Below, piece by piece: positions 11,020 to 23,395 of a stretch of 64,000 bases of DNA (positions are counted from its first letter, which is position 1; each line of letters starts with the position of its first letter). The stretch spans positions 25,968,584-26,032,583 of the forward strand of contig CM045762.1 in the NCBI GenBank assembly GCA_025200525.1, given 5' to 3'. The notes beneath the pieces were generated by a model. It saw only the letters and a program-made list of their open reading frames with translations. It had not been told where the DNA came from and ran no database searches. A program made the translations under genes and the position numbers. This DNA comes from Camellia lanceoleosa (Eukaryota > Streptophyta > Magnoliopsida > Ericales > Theaceae).

Positions 11020-12258
11020 TTATTTTATTCCTTGTGTTTCCCAAATGGTTAGAAAATAAGGCTTCAAATATCTGCCATTAATCTTTTTGGGATGTACATA
11101 TCCATTCAGATTTCTCAAATGGTATGCTCCAAAAGGCAGAACTCTATGAATTTGATATGGTCCTTCCCAGTTAGGTGACCATTTGCCAAACTTTTGGCTT
11201 TTAATTCCTATTGGGAGTATTGTTTTCCATACCAAATCACCTTCATCAAAGCCAATGTGTTTGACTTTCTTGTTATAATTCTTGGCTGCTTTCTTCTTTT
11301 GGAAAAGAATGCTATTTAATGCCAAAATTCTGGCTTCGTCTATGCCTTCTAACTCTAAGTACATACTTTGATGGTATTGCTCAGGATCTAACTGATCTTG
11401 GCATCTTACCCTCAAAGATTTAACATTAATTTCCACAGGTAAAACTGCATCATGCCCATATACTAAAGCATAAGGTGTGACTCCTGTGCTTGATCTTGGG
11501 GAAGTTCTGTATGCCCATAAAACATCCAACAAAAGGTTATGCCAATCCCTGGGGTTATCTTCCACAACCTTTTGTATCCCTTTTTTCAAGGACTTGTTGG
11601 ATGATTCAGCTTGACCATTGGCTTGTGCATAATAAGGTGTGGAATTAACAAGGCTAATTCCAAACTCTGCCACAAAAGACTTCACCATTTTCCCATCGAA
11701 CACAGTCCCATTATCCACAGTTATGGTTTGTGGGATGCCAAATCTATGGATCAAATCTTTAATGAACCCAATGACCCCTATTTGGTCTACAGCCTTGTAT
11801 GGCTTGGCTTCGACCTACTTAGTGAAGTAATCAGTAGCCACTAGAATGAAACAATGATGCTTCGAAGAGGGTGGGTGTATTTTTCCCATCATATCCATGG
11901 CCCATCCTCTGAATGGCCAAGGCTTCACTACTGCATGTAGGTCAGTTATGGGCACATGCCTTATTGTGCCATGCTTTTGGCATGCCTAGCAACCCTTTGC
12001 ATATTCTATGCAGTCTTTAAGGATAGTTGGCCAATAGTAGGAATGCCTTCGAAGCATCCATCTCATCTTTACACCAGGCTGATGAGCACCACAGATGCCT
12101 TCATGAACCTCAGCCATAGCTGTTAATGCTTCTTTTGGACCTAAACATTCCAGGAATAAGCCATCTCCCCCCCTTTTGTAGAGAGCATTGCCATATATCA
12201 TATATTACATAGACTGTAATTTGATTTTCTTGCTGGCTTTCGAAGATGGACCAGCTAA
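11020..12258 (-). pseudogene. Gypsy integrase (HHCC, D,D,E core, C-terminal domain)
   Basis: The longest open stretch (11,020-11,754) contains VDNG with the second catalytic Asp, TPYYAQANGQAESSNK with the catalytic Glu, WAYRTSPRSSTGVTPY, and a C-terminal domain with WEGPYQIHRV. Upstream on the minus strand the first catalytic Asp lies in VATDYFTK, followed by a TAG where Trp is expected. Further upstream is the zinc-binding part, with a TAG between the two Cys where Gln is expected. Together these cover the integrase that inserts element DNA into chromosomes. Solo LTR D splits the 5' edge of this domain at 12,259. The two nonsense changes are C-to-T type. Confidence 0.9.
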
Positions 12259-13205
12259 GTATTTGTAGACACCCCATTTTTGACTGACCTTAAGACTCAG
12301 ACGTCACCGGTTGAGCGCTCGGTGATGTTACATGTTGTGCTCGTTTAGAAGTCTCAGAGTCTCGGCTGCGAGCCCTGCCTCCGGACTTCCGAACCCTCTC
12401 TGTACTTTGCCTCGGTTTGCGAACCAGGCTCGATTTTCTCTGTTTTTCTTCCTGAGGGGAGGGAGAGGTCCCGTAGACCATCTCTTAGTGGCCGTGGGCT
12501 ACTTTTCGTGGCCGTAGGCCATTTTGCCCATTTCGGAGCCCGGTTCTCGATTTTTAGAGCCGTCAGGCCGTGTGCCTCGGTTCGGGACTGTCTAACCATC
12601 TCCGATTCCTCCGATTTTTGGCATGCATCTTATTTACTCCCTTTCGAGGGACACTGGGGTCTTAGATACCCACTTCGTGGTTGAACACCACTCCGTTACC
12701 ATTGATCGGTTTTAAGTCGGCTAGCGTTCCTACCCCGAACCTTCATTTCGCATCGGTTTGGGTTCATTTTTGGTGGAGGCATTATTTTCATCGTTAGGAA
12801 GCTTGTAGGAGGGTGGGAGGCCAGCAATTGTTTTGTCAACCAACTTTTTGTTTGGTCAAAAGTGGTTCAGCATGAATCCGGGAAGGAGAAAAGTCTACGC
12901 GGCTTCATCGAAACGGGCGTAACTCTTTGCACAAAAGGAATTAAAGTATGAGGCTACCATCGTTGGAAATCTTACTCCCAGGGCTTCATTTTTCACTCAA
13001 GAATCTCCTAAATTCAATTCCGGACGGAGGAGATATGGTTGATTGAAGTAAGGCATTACTCCGGTTGAACAGAAATTTGCGCGGCTTCACAGAAACTGGC
13101 ATAACTTTTTTCATAGGAGGAATTTTGATGCAAGGTTTGCGCCATTGGAAAGATAACTTCCGGGGCTTCAATTTGGACACTTGAATGGCCACATTTGGAC
13201 TTCCC

Positions 13206-13330
13206 TAGCACCCACCGGCCAGTTTTCTTCCCGAAAGCTCCTGAAAAGTAGCTGGCCGGCCAGAAAATCTAGCTGGCCGGCCACCCCTTTTGTGAAATGA
13301 CCTTTTTGCCCCTTTAAGCTGGTCGGCCAT
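13206..13330 (+). repeat. GGCCGGCC-containing short repeats in LTR D
   Basis: The word GCTGGCCGGCCA or close variants (CACCGGCCAG, GCTGGTCGGCCA) recurs four times in about 120 bp upstream of the TATA box. It may be a local U3 promoter repeat. Confidence 0.6.
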
Positions 13331-13378
13331 TTTTCTCTCCCTCAGTGTATTCCATTGTGCGGTGGTTGCCAATGGACC

Positions 13379-13404
13379 ATCCTCCATACACGTGTATGGA
13401 GGAT
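13379..13404. promoter_or_regulatory. Perfect 26-bp palindrome centred on a G-box
   Basis: Both strands read the same from ATCCTCCATAC through the central CACGTG and back. The CACGTG G-box is a common plant bZIP/bHLH site. The palindrome ends about 36 bp upstream of TATAAA, a typical proximal-promoter position in U3. Confidence 0.8.
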
Positions 13405-13432
13405 TAGAAAATCCTTCGATATTTTTCATGCC

Positions 13433-13452
13433 TCTCCTCTATAAAGGAGAGG
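13433..13452 (+). promoter_or_regulatory. TATA box of LTR D, inside a short hairpin
   Basis: TATAAA at 13,440-13,445 is framed by CTCTCC on the left and GGAGAG on the right, so the box lies in the loop of a potential hairpin. It defines the likely U3/R region of the LTR. Confidence 0.7.
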
Positions 13453-14799
13453 CTTGGCTTCTTGGCTCAAGGTTAGACATTTGTTAGACACATTTGAGAG
13501 AGAGCTATACCTTCCACCTCCCATTTCTCTCCATTTCCAAGCTCCAAAGTCATTTTTCTTCAAGTTTGGTGCCATTTCTTCATCACTATCAAGCATCCCC
13601 ATCACCACTCCATTTCCAGCAGCAAGGAGAGGTTCTCAAAGGCTTAGAAGCAACATTCCTCAATCCAAGAGGTAGAAAAGAAAAGGTCTACAAGGGTAAG
13701 TCTCCATTTCCCTCTTTTGTAGCATTTTCTTGCTTCATTTCTTAATCCTATTTTCTCACTGTTTTAGGCTCCGAACCTAACTGAAAGGTTCACTCTTTTG
13801 AGCTTATCTTCATTTTTGTTTAAGGGCTCAACCCTGTTTGAGCCCTCCATTTGGCACTTTCTTCAATATCATCTTATATGCCATTTTTTTGCATGAAATT
13901 TCTAGCCTATGAGTGATCTGTTTTTGAGCATAATGTAAACTGTAAGTGAGCCTATTTTGAGCCCCCCTTCAACATTGAAGAAGGGCTCAATCCTTTTTGG
14001 GTCCTCTATCTTGCACTTACTTCATAATCTCTCCTATTTACCGTAAATTTGCATGGTTTGTTTGGCCTATATGTAAATTTCATTTGGAGTTTGTTATGAA
14101 CTGTGAGTAAGATTATTTTGTGTCCCTCTACAACATTTTAGAAGGGATCAATCTTTTTTGGGGTCTCCATGTAGTACCTACCATTCTACCCCTCTTTGGC
14201 CCTCATTTTTACATGCTCTTTTAGGCTTATCTAGCCTCTGTTTTCACCATTATCGAGGCTGGAATGAGTCATATTTTGACCCTCTAGACATATTTCATTA
14301 TGGGTCTTTTCTTGTTGGATGAATGTTTGGCCTACTTCATGTTATATCCTCTTGTGGCCTCAATCTTGCATGGCATTTTTAGCATATTTTCATACTGATT
14401 TGGGGGATGTCATCTACTGTAAATGTGCATATTTTTAGTCCCTCTTCAGTGTTGTAGAAGGGTATTTTTCCATTTGGGCATTTCATATATCACTTACTTC
14501 AATACCCCTCTTGGGGAGCCATTTTTGCATTCTTGCTTAATCCTATGTGTGCTTGCTGTTTAGCCCTTTTTTATGACTGAAAAATGCTTTTCTTGGGGCT
14601 GCCTTGCTACTGTATTTTCATTCCATGTCTATATTGTGCATGTTTGGTATAGCTATAGGCCATTTCGGGTGCCTAAATTCATGTTTCGGGGCCATTTCAT
14701 GCATCGGGTGTACTTTCGCCTCATTACGGGGCTGTTTTCCCCCACATTTCAGTGCCAAAATTCATTTGCATGTTTGCATATCATTTCCATGCCATTTCA

Positions 14800-15165
14800 T
14801 GCCTTAGGGCCATCGCCTCGGTTTGCGCGCCCGTGTGCACCCATTTCGAGGCACTTCATTTTCATCCATCGGCCTCTTATGTGAGTGTGGCTGAGGCTCT
14901 CTCATGTTAGTATAAGTCCATTTTGCATTGTTTATGTCATTTTAGCATCATTGCATTCCGTATGCCATTGCCTCGGTTTGCGTGCCCGTGTGCACGCATT
15001 TCGAGGCACTTCACTTTTGTCCGACGGCCTCTTATGTGAGTGTGGCTAAGGCTCTCTCATGTTAGTGTAAGTCCAATTGCATTGCGTATGCCATTTTATG
15101 CCTTAGGATCATTTCCTCGGTTCGCGTGCCCGTGTGCACGCATTCCGAGACATCTCGTTTTCATA
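14800..15165 (+). repeat. Triplicated ~140-bp repeat in LTR D
   Basis: Three diverged units each contain GTGCCCGTGTGCAC or a close variant, followed by TTTCGAGGCACTTC. In the first two this is followed by GGCCTCTTATGTGAGTGTGG. The third unit is truncated. They lie in the long transcribed part of the LTR. Confidence 0.75.
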
Positions 15166-16259
15166 GCATTGTGTATGTTAGGATTGCATATTAGCTGCAT
15201 TTCATGCATATTATGCATATTGCATCGTGTTCGGGATAAGAGTTAACCTGGGCACGGGAAACGAGGCACGTTTCGTACTCCGAGTAACGGAATGTGTCTC
15301 AATTCCCAAGTCACCGACACTTCGGATTACCCATAATGGAGTTAGGTTTTGTTGTAGAATTCATATGCATTCATCCTATATTGAGTTGTGCAATTCGGTT
15401 CCTCGGCCATCATGCATCGAGATGCGTGATTGGTGGCACGAGGATCGAGGCATGCATATATTTGTGAAATACATTGCTATGCCCCTTTCCTGCTCTCTGT
15501 TGCAGCAAAATGAAGAATCAGTAACTTTTCGGAACTTGGCACGCATTTCGAGAAACATTACAAACAGAGGCTAATTGGGGCATCCCAGTGGATCTCCGCC
15601 CAAAGCAGCCCAAACATGCATCATATCATTATCTGAAGCGGAGTCAAGGCAGCCCCCTGGCTTGCATGCCAGTTTACAGTTTTTCTTAGTTAATTTGTTA
15701 ATTAATTAGATATTTGGACTGTATTATTTGGACTGTACTATTCTTTCATTTGGGACTGTATTATTTTATTTGGACCCTCTGCGCGAGGGCAAAATTGTAA
15801 TAAGTGTGGGTGAGTGTGATGTATGTCTTCCAACCCCACGTGTTTCTTCCCTTTTATTTACCCGCTTATGATGGTTAGATATAGGGCATATTTCAATTAG
15901 CATACAGTATGACAGCATGTTTGCATCATTCATCTGTTTTGCACGCACCGGGCTCGGCGCATCATACAAACTGCATTTGTATTTCAATTCCGAATTGAGT
16001 ACGTGATAATTGTAGCATTTCATATGCCATGTTTAGAATAGCCGAGCCTGCTATAGTTTGCATCTTCGCATGTGTTGCATTAGGCAATTCTGTATATGTA
16101 GGATCATGCATGATTCCTAATCAGTTGGCTTGGAGTACTCGGTGAGTTTTATGCTTTAGCATCCTTGCATGCGTGTGAGTGCTGCCATGAATAGCATGCT
16201 TACCATGAGGCTAAATGCTTACGTGATATAACTGCCTTGAATGCTTGTGGATGGAGGTT

Positions 16260-16400
16260 GAGTTATCTGAATTGGGACAATTCATCAAATATTTGTTTTA
16301 AGCCCACTAGATAGTGGCAAAACCATTGTTTTCTAAGCCCACCCGATGGTGGCAAAATCTGCATTTTAAGCCTACCTGCGGGTAGCAAACCATCTTTCAA
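16260..16400 (+). repeat. Three short AAGCCCAC...GTGGCAAAA repeats in LTR D
   Basis: Three imperfect units of about 40 bp begin TAAGCC(C/T)AC and end in GGTGGCAAAA-like sequence. They suggest small-scale tandem expansion in the downstream part of the LTR. Confidence 0.55.
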
Positions 16401-16910
16401 AGAGACAAACATGAAATGTTTTGTTCCAATTCAGACGACTCAGTCTATACTTGTATGCTGTGCGCATCACATAGTAACCTAGGCTAATAACCGAAATAAG
16501 AACTCATAATGTTTTCAAAAACAGATATCATGGTTAGTAGAGGCCGGTCTTCGACCGGGCGAGCGAGGGTGCTCACAAAGTGACCTTCCCCAATCGTAGC
16601 CAAGTTCCCGAGCCGAGGCAACTTTGGTGATGACGGACACGTGGCCTTTGGCACCGAGTCAGGGTTTCCTAAATTTCCCATTTTAAAATATTTAGGTGGC
16701 GACTCTGTATCTGGTGAAGCAGTCCATGTTTGGCACTTCTTTCAAAAAATCTGTTTTCAAAAACGATTTGCCGAATTTGGACTCTTCGGTTCAAGATTGA
16801 GAACCGTGTCATTTGAGTCCTTTGAACTGTAGTGACCCATTATCGAACCAGAATAGGGGGGGACTCGCGCTCCCTTCCCCCAGGATGCGTTCGGGGACGT
16901 CTATAGTATT

Positions 16911-18897
16911 GCATCATTGGATGCCTCCAATCTTGTTCTTGTAAGTCATTATGATTGACTTCCAAGACCACATTCCTTTTATTCAAAGGTTGTATTAATC
17001 TTTGATATGTTGTTTGGCTTATGTCCCTTTGGGTATTATCCCTTCTCTTGAAGTTCGAAGCTTTCTGAGCTACGTCATTAGCTCTATTGTTCAAGAATCT
17101 TGGAACATGAGTTACATTTGCTATTTGAAACTGAGAAAGCAGATGTAATGCAACAACATAGTAAGGCAATATACTTATGCTTTGACACTTGAAAATCCCT
17201 TTTACTTGGTTAACCACCTATTGAGAGTCTCCAAATATGTCAACTGCATGTACTTGTAATCCAATAAGAATTTCTGGTCCCACTATTAAGGCTTCATATT
17301 CAGCCTGGTTATTGGAACAGGTAGCTTCATCCACTCTGAAACCATGTGTAGTTTCTACCCCTTGTGGAGATTTAATCACAACACCAATTCCAATTAAGCC
17401 ATTGGCTTTCGACCCATCAAACCACATCTGCCATGGCTCAACACTAGCCATACCAAGTTCCATTATCTCTTGGCTCTCTCTTTGAGATGGATGGTCTGCC
17501 AGAAAATTGGCTAAAACCTGCCATTTTACTGCCCTTTGGGGGACATACTCTAGATGAAATTCTGATAAGGCTAGTATCCACTTGCCAATTCTCCCCCTCA
17601 ACATAGGCCTAGATAACATGTATTTAACCAAATCTGTGGTTGCAATTACCAGGACAGTTGTAGGTAAAAGATAATATCTTAATTTCATTGCAGCAAAATA
17701 CAAAGCAAGACACAGCTTTTCAACAGCTGAATATTTACATTCACAAGAATTTAAAAACCTACTAAGGTAATAAATAGTTTGCTCCTTGCCTTCTTCATTG
17801 TCTTGGGCCAAAAAAGCTCCCAATGAATCTTCTGCTGCAGCTATGTACAACTTCAAGGGCTTGTTCCCCTTTGGTGGCATCAGCATTGGAGGGTTGGCCA
17901 AGTAGGCTTTGATATCTTCGAAAGCAATTTGATGCTCTGCTGTCCACACAAATTCCTCTTCATCTTTCAGCCTTAATAAGGAAGAAAATACTTTAGTTTT
18001 CCCTACAGTGTTAGAAATGAACCTTCGAAGAAAGTTAACCTGTCCAAGGAACCTTTGTAATTCTTTCTTACTTGATGGAGGCCTGGCTTCAATGATGGCT
18101 TTAGCTTTATTCTGATCAATCTGTATTCCTTTCTTGTGCACTACATAACCCAAGAAGTTTTCAGATGATACACCAAAAGCACACTTAAGAGGATTAAGTT
18201 TCAACTTGAACTTCTTCATTCTTTCAAAAGCTGCTTCTAAGTGAAACAGATGCTCCTCCATGGACTGGGATTTCACTACAATGTCATCAATATAACACTC
18301 TAGATACCCTCCAATGAGATCATAAAAGATAGTGTTCATAGCCCTCTGATATGTAGCCCCAGCATTCTTCAGACCAAATGGCATTTTAACTCATTCGAAT
18401 GTGCCAATATTCCCAGGACATCTGAATGCTGTCTTGTGGATATCCTCCTCTGCAATGCAGATTTGGTTGTAACCAGAGTGCCCATCCATCATTGATAAAA
18501 TCTGATGCCTTGCTGAACTGTCTATTAGCAGATCCACTATAGGCATAGGGTACTCATCTTTGGAAGTTGCTAGATTTAAGTTTCTAAAATCGATGCATAC
18601 CCTCATTTTGCCATTCTTCTTAACTACAGGCACAATATTAGATAGACATTCAACATACCTGGCTGTCCTAATAAAGCCTGCCTTGAGTAGTCTAAGAATT
18701 TCTTCTTTGACCTTCTGAATTACTTCTGGACTCATTCTTCTTGGTTTCTGCTTGTATGGCTTGAAATTAGGCTTCATAGGGAGCCTATATTCCACTAATG
18801 ACCTATCCAATCCTAGTAGTTCATTATAGGACCATGCAAAGCAATCTTTGTATTTCTTCAGAACAACCAACAACTGGTCTCTATCCAGAATATTCAA
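16911..18897 (-). pseudogene. Gypsy reverse transcriptase, RNase H and second RNase H-like domain
   Basis: On the minus strand 18,897-18,391 encodes the RT N-terminus (KKNGKMRVCIDFRNLN, then SMMDGHSGYNQI). The frame reaches a TGA in place of a Trp codon and continues 18,384-17,218 with MPFGLKNAGATYQRAM, the catalytic YIDDIVV, and LGYVVHKKGI. The RT-linked RNase H follows, and then a second RNase H-like module starting MWFDGSKANGLIGIGVV with AEYEAL and GDSQ. A TAG follows GDSQ and the frame continues 17,217-16,911 into RNRANDVAQ-type sequence, cut by LTR D. RT copies element RNA and RNase H removes it. Two tandem RNase H domains are characteristic of the Tat clade. The nonsense codons make it inactive. 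Confidence 0.93.
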
Positions 18898-19509
18898 GCA
18901 AGCACTTATATAGGTGGAAATTGTATAGAACTTTCCCCTAAATTTACTTCTTCTAAGGGGTCTTGTGTCTGAGAACTTATTGAAGTTTCTTCCTTGGTTT
19001 CTTTGACCTTCGAAGCAACCTTCTTGCTTTGTTCTGCTCCCAGGTTCTTTAGTTCAACATCTTTGCCCTCCTCCTCATAGACAAAATCTGTTCATAAGGC
19101 ATCCTCCTCCTGTATCTCCTGGACTTTTGTCTCAATGTCCAATGCACAGTATTTCCCAAGGGTCAAAATTATGACCTGCTGTTGCTCCTGTTTACAGCCA
19201 ATTATCATGGCTTCTCTTTCTTGCTCATGTACTTTCTAGACTATAGCTTTTACATCCAATGTGGAGAATTTAATCAGAGCCAAAGACTTGGCTTCATGTT
19301 CTTCATCTCTTTGCCTACAACCAGGCATCATTGTCATCTTTAACGACAATCTCTTCATCAGCACTCTCTTGGACTAAGTGCTTCAGGTGTGTCACTTCCT
19401 CATCATTCGTCACTTCGGCTGAGCCATCAGCTTTCCTCAGTATACTGAGTGGTGTCACTCCCTCAATATACAACTTGGCCTCCGCAAAGTCTGCACAGGC
19501 TATGAAGGG
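18898..19509 (-). pseudogene. Decayed protease-RT linker of the Gypsy polyprotein
   Basis: This stretch between the protease and RT frames has several stops in every minus frame and no motif I recognise. It is acidic, Glu-rich sequence typical of the linker in Tat polyproteins. Confidence 0.5.
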
Positions 19510-20022
19510 TTAAGGATCTGCATCTATTTCCTTTGTCTCTTCATTGCCTAAGGCCATCATGATTTTCTGATGCAAAGAGGAAGGCACACATTTGTTAGTG
19601 TGGATCCAATCTCTCCCAAGGAGAGCATTGTATTTAGCATTACTATCGATTACGAAGAATGCTGTCATACAGTCCCTGGTCCCCACGCTCAAGTTAATGG
19701 GTAAAATCCCCTGAGCCATTTGTTTGTCTTCAGCAAAGTCAGCGATGGTTGTGCTAGTTGGGATCAACCTGGGATTCTTTTTTCCTAGTTTCTTCAAAGA
19801 AGATTTCGGTAGTAAGTTCACTGCTGCCCCATTATCTATCAGGACCCGATTCAATTGTATCCCATCAAAGAAAGCCTTGATATACAAAGGCTTGACATGT
19901 TGTGTCATAGAATTTGAGGGATATTCAAAAGGATATGAGAGGTTGATGCTCACCTCTTCCTCGCCCTCGCATTCAGTTTCCATCGAAGTAGCCATTTTAG
20001 ACTCATCCTGTACCATACTCAC
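19510..20022 (-). pseudogene. Gypsy aspartic protease
   Basis: The minus-strand frame contains RVLIDNGAAVNLLP, the retropepsin active site with the catalytic Asp in a DNGA variant found in Tat-type elements. It is followed by TTIADFAE and a hydrophobic YNALLGRDWI flap/ILGRDW-type motif. These match the protease that cleaves the gag-pol polyprotein. The open frame ends at 19,510 with a stop where the polyprotein should continue into RT. Catalytic residues are present, but the flanking frame is broken. Confidence 0.9.
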
Positions 20023-21268
20023 TTACGACTCCTCACTAGAGACTGGAATAGGATCCATGTCTTGGTCATCTTGGTCCTCCTCTTCAGCCTGGAACTCGTG
20101 AGGCAGTATGTGTACCATATTGACTGATACCGGAGGAAATGAGCCAAACTGGATGGCTGGCTGTGCCTGTCTCCTTTCTTGGCTACCCTGATTAGTGACT
20201 TTAGCAGCATCCTCCATGCTGCACTCTGGCACTTCGTTGCTAACTAATTCTTTTGAAGGATCTTTCTCAACGGTCGTTCTTGACCCGAAATGTTTGCTCA
20301 GCCATGAAGGCTTCGAACATTTCTTTCTCTGCCATTTCCTTTTTTTGGCTTATGCCAATCTCTTCTTCCGTCTCGCTATCACTTTCCATCAGAGCCTTCT
20401 CCAACCCTGCTAAGCTAGCCTTCTCCCTGGCCTTTAGTTCAGAATGAACCTTGGCCAACTGTTCTCTGCTGCCAACCAGTTTGTTCTGTGGATTTGGCTT
20501 TGGGTTCTTCTTTTCTTCTGTCTTTACCAGTGAAGAACTCTCTCCACTTTCTTTTAGATCTTGCTGGTACTGGGTGTACCTACGTTGAATTTTCCTCCTC
20601 TATGACCTTAAAATAACTGGGACCATATCTGGTTCCTTTGTCTTTGGGTGTTTAAGCAATACCCAATTGTTCGGAGCCACCAATGAAGGCTTGACCATCC
20701 TGCCTTGGTTTCCAACATCCCTTTGGGCAGGCACTTCCCTAGGCTTGTTCTCAGACATAAAACCAACTGGGACCCTGTACCCATGAACTTATTGACTCGG
20801 ATGTTGAATCGCTTTTTCAATCTTCAAAGCCATCTTCGAAGCTGGCTGTGAAGGTAAGTGTTTGGCTCTGACCTCATGTTTTGAGCCTGATTCGGACCTT
20901 CGATCAGATAGCCACTTTCGCCCCACGTGAGGTTGGTCTAGGGGCCAATCCTCGCTTTGATCCCATGAAATGAGCCTCTCCAGTCTTCTTTCGTAATGAC
21001 CGCTTCCATTCTGTAATAGTTAGGTGGCTCGGATTCATGTAAGGGTCTTGCCTTTAGCATGCATTCTGCCCATTGCGTGCTCAACCACCGTGGTCGCCGC
21101 CATCACTAGCCGGATACGCCTTTTGTTGTAAGCGTTGGTTGATTTAGGACGTCTCAACATCCTCGTAGTATTACTTCCCATCAATTAGAAGCCCTTCAAC
21201 CATTTATAACTCACCGCACTGGGACACATCCTTCAGCATACCGCTTCCAAGGAATCATCATCCAAAGG
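20023..21268 (-). pseudogene. Decayed gag-protease linker region
   Basis: Short minus-strand frames remain, for example 20,458-20,267 with a Lys/Glu-rich helical stretch and a Ser/Glu acidic run. No zinc knuckle is recognisable. Position between gag and protease is the main support. Confidence 0.5.
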
Positions 21269-23361
21269 CTTCTTCATCGAGTGTTCTTCCGCGAGAAACC
21301 TTGTCCAATGGCCGGTGGGTTTCGGTGTCCTTCTTGGTAGTTGTTCCGTTGGCAATATGCATTTGCACATTGACCTTTTCCAACTCTTGTAGAGATAGAT
21401 TCGAAGTTTGGTACAACCACATTAGCCGTGTTTCTCCAATTTCGAAACGGGTTCTTTGTCAATCCCATGACCTTTTCTGCTTTTGGCCGGAAATTTCAAA
21501 CTCCTTTCAATTTGCTCTTGATCTGCCTCGAAAAACAATGCAGTTTTTAGTCGAGTGAGACCAAGAGTTATGCCATTTACAATATACTTTCCCTTAAGTT
21601 CATCTGGAGATGGCAGTTTTACTCCTTTAGGTAACTTAAGGAAGTTGGCCGCAAGCAAATGATCAAAGATGTCATCTGCCTTTGTTAAATCGAAAGAGTA
21701 TTTTCTGTGAAAGTCTTTCTTTTTAAACTGCTGGTCAATTGTTGTATCCTTATGAATTAATGCTTCATAGATTACAGGTTCTTTGCCCACAATCTCCGTT
21801 GCATCGATCTCATAATTAAGATCTCTATAATATGTCTTGTACGACGCATTATTTCGATCTTGTTCCTCCTCTAGTAATGCTTCGTATCTAGACACCTTAT
21901 AGGTCAGTTCTACCAAATCTCTGAATTCAGTTGAGTCAAACTTCTTTCGAAGCCTGAACTCTAGGCCGTTTTGAGCCAATCTTACAAATTCTGATTCTGG
22001 CAGGATGACTCTACATTTATTTCGAGCCCTTTTAAATCGCAACAACCGAGTAGCCTTTTCTTCAGCCTTTGACTCAATCTAGCCAAGTCCGCCATAGAAA
22101 CCTCTCGGCTCTGATTGAAGAATTGGGCATGAAATGCCTCTTCCATTTGTTGCCAATTTTGAATGGAGCCAGGTGTAAGGTTGATGTACCATACAAACAC
22201 TCCTCCAGTTAGAGAATTTGGGAATAATCTTAGTTTCATAAAGTCATGATTAGTAAATTCACCGCATTGAGCAAAGAAACCTAGCAATATGCTCTATTGT
22301 TGGTGATTTCGATCCCATAGAAAAGGGTAAAATCTAGTATTCAACCCCTTGGGTATTCATGTATTCTATCTACCCATTCTCGGTATGGTTTTCAGATACA
22401 AGAGTCTGACCCCGAGCCATCGGTCCACACATCTCCCTAACAATATCAGCAATTTGGTCCCTAGGGACCATATTTTGTGCCTGTTGAACCACTACTGGAG
22501 GGATAAACACAGGATTTGGTGGACAAACTTGTGCTTGCGGTCCTCTTGGTCCATAAGGTGGTACATTTGGGACTGGTTGCCCCTGTGGTGCAGGTTGTTG
22601 TTGGGGGTGTGGGTAACCCCTTTGAGCCTGTCCTGCGAAAGGACCTGCAAAAGGTGCTGGGACAGGTGTTGTGTCCCTTCCATTTGCAGGTCAACCTTCC
22701 AACCCCCCGGGTATAAATTCGAATAAGGGATTATTATACCCCCTAGTGCTAGGTATGGCTTCGAACATGGGATTTGTAGCCATTCTTACGCCAGTTTCTT
22801 GTACTTAGCCAGATCCACCAACTTGTGTGGTTTCATTGTTAAGTACTGAGGCATTTTGGCCTGCTATAGGCCTCGAAATGGGTTCATACCAAGACTGAGG
22901 TGATGGTCTTTCATAGTTCTGGTTACTAGTTTGACTATTAGAATGTCCATTAACTTACATAGGCTGTTTGTCTCTAGCCAATCTTTGCTAAGGGACATTT
23001 AAAACTTCCTCTGTGTGTCTTGTGTTTGTTGGTTGGTGGTTATTCATTCGATCCAAAAAGGATGTTGCCCACCTTTCCATTGTGTTCATTAATTGTTGTC
23101 CTATAGCATCTACTAAGCCATCCCATGGATTGGTTGGCTGAATAGATGGAACAGTGGATGGTCCAATTCCTTGGTTTCATCCAATATTATGAACATATGG
23201 TTCTTGTCCCGAAGTACTGGTCTGTTCGACCATAGGTTCGGATAACATGGGAGTTTCCACAGGATGTGTTACCACATTATCCTCTAGATTAGGTATTTCT
23301 ACCTCTCCTTCTACGCCTTCTTCCAAGCGTTCATTTTCTCCGCTGCCTTCGCTTCAGCCAT
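21269..23361 (-). pseudogene. Gypsy gag polyprotein
   Basis: A minus-strand ATG at 23,359-23,361 lies 34 bases inside the 5' LTR end, but stops follow soon after. The conserved capsid core is at 22,287-21,982 (KLRLFPNSLTGGVFVWY, then NWQQMEEAFHAQFF), the retrotransposon gag pattern. It shifts frame near 22,040 into 22,045-21,422, which carries a long helical, charged region (FRDLVELTYKVSRYEALLEEE). Gag forms the virus-like particle. Pro/Gln-rich sequence around 22,500-22,700 is N-terminal to the capsid core. Multiple frameshifts make it non-functional. Confidence 0.87.
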
Positions 23362-23370
23362 TTTAACAAA

Positions 23371-23387
23371 TCCCACCGGGCGTGCCA
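23371..23387 (-). other. Primer-binding site of the Gypsy element
   Basis: Eight bases inside the 5' LTR the minus strand reads TGGCACGCCCGGTGGGA. A TGG-initial segment at this spot is the expected complement of a tRNA 3' end. I do not assign the tRNA. Confidence 0.7.
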
Positions 23388-23395
23388 AAAATATA

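Larger units (their letters stand above)
12264..16905 (+). mobile_element. LTR insertion D, probable 4.6-kb solo LTR; TSD GTATT
   Basis: The insert starts TGTAGACACCCC and ends GGGGACGTCTATA, a near-perfect short inverted terminus (GTCTACA expected). It is flanked by GTATT at 12,259-12,263 and 16,906-16,910. It cleanly splits the Gypsy pol between RNase H and integrase. No gag, pol or second LTR is seen. A TATA box (TATAAA, 13,440-13,445) sets plus orientation, with about 1.2 kb of U3 and a very long R-U5. Near the 3' end GGTGGCGACTCTG (about 16,696) resembles sequence in the U5 of large plant Tat/Ogre LTRs. A non-autonomous LARD cannot be fully excluded. Confidence 0.8.

Noticed and set aside
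12264..16905. A complete retrotransposon with coding genes inside the Gypsy element
   Set aside because: No gag, protease, RT or integrase motif and no internal copy of the TGTAGACACCCC terminus were found, so a solo LTR is preferred.
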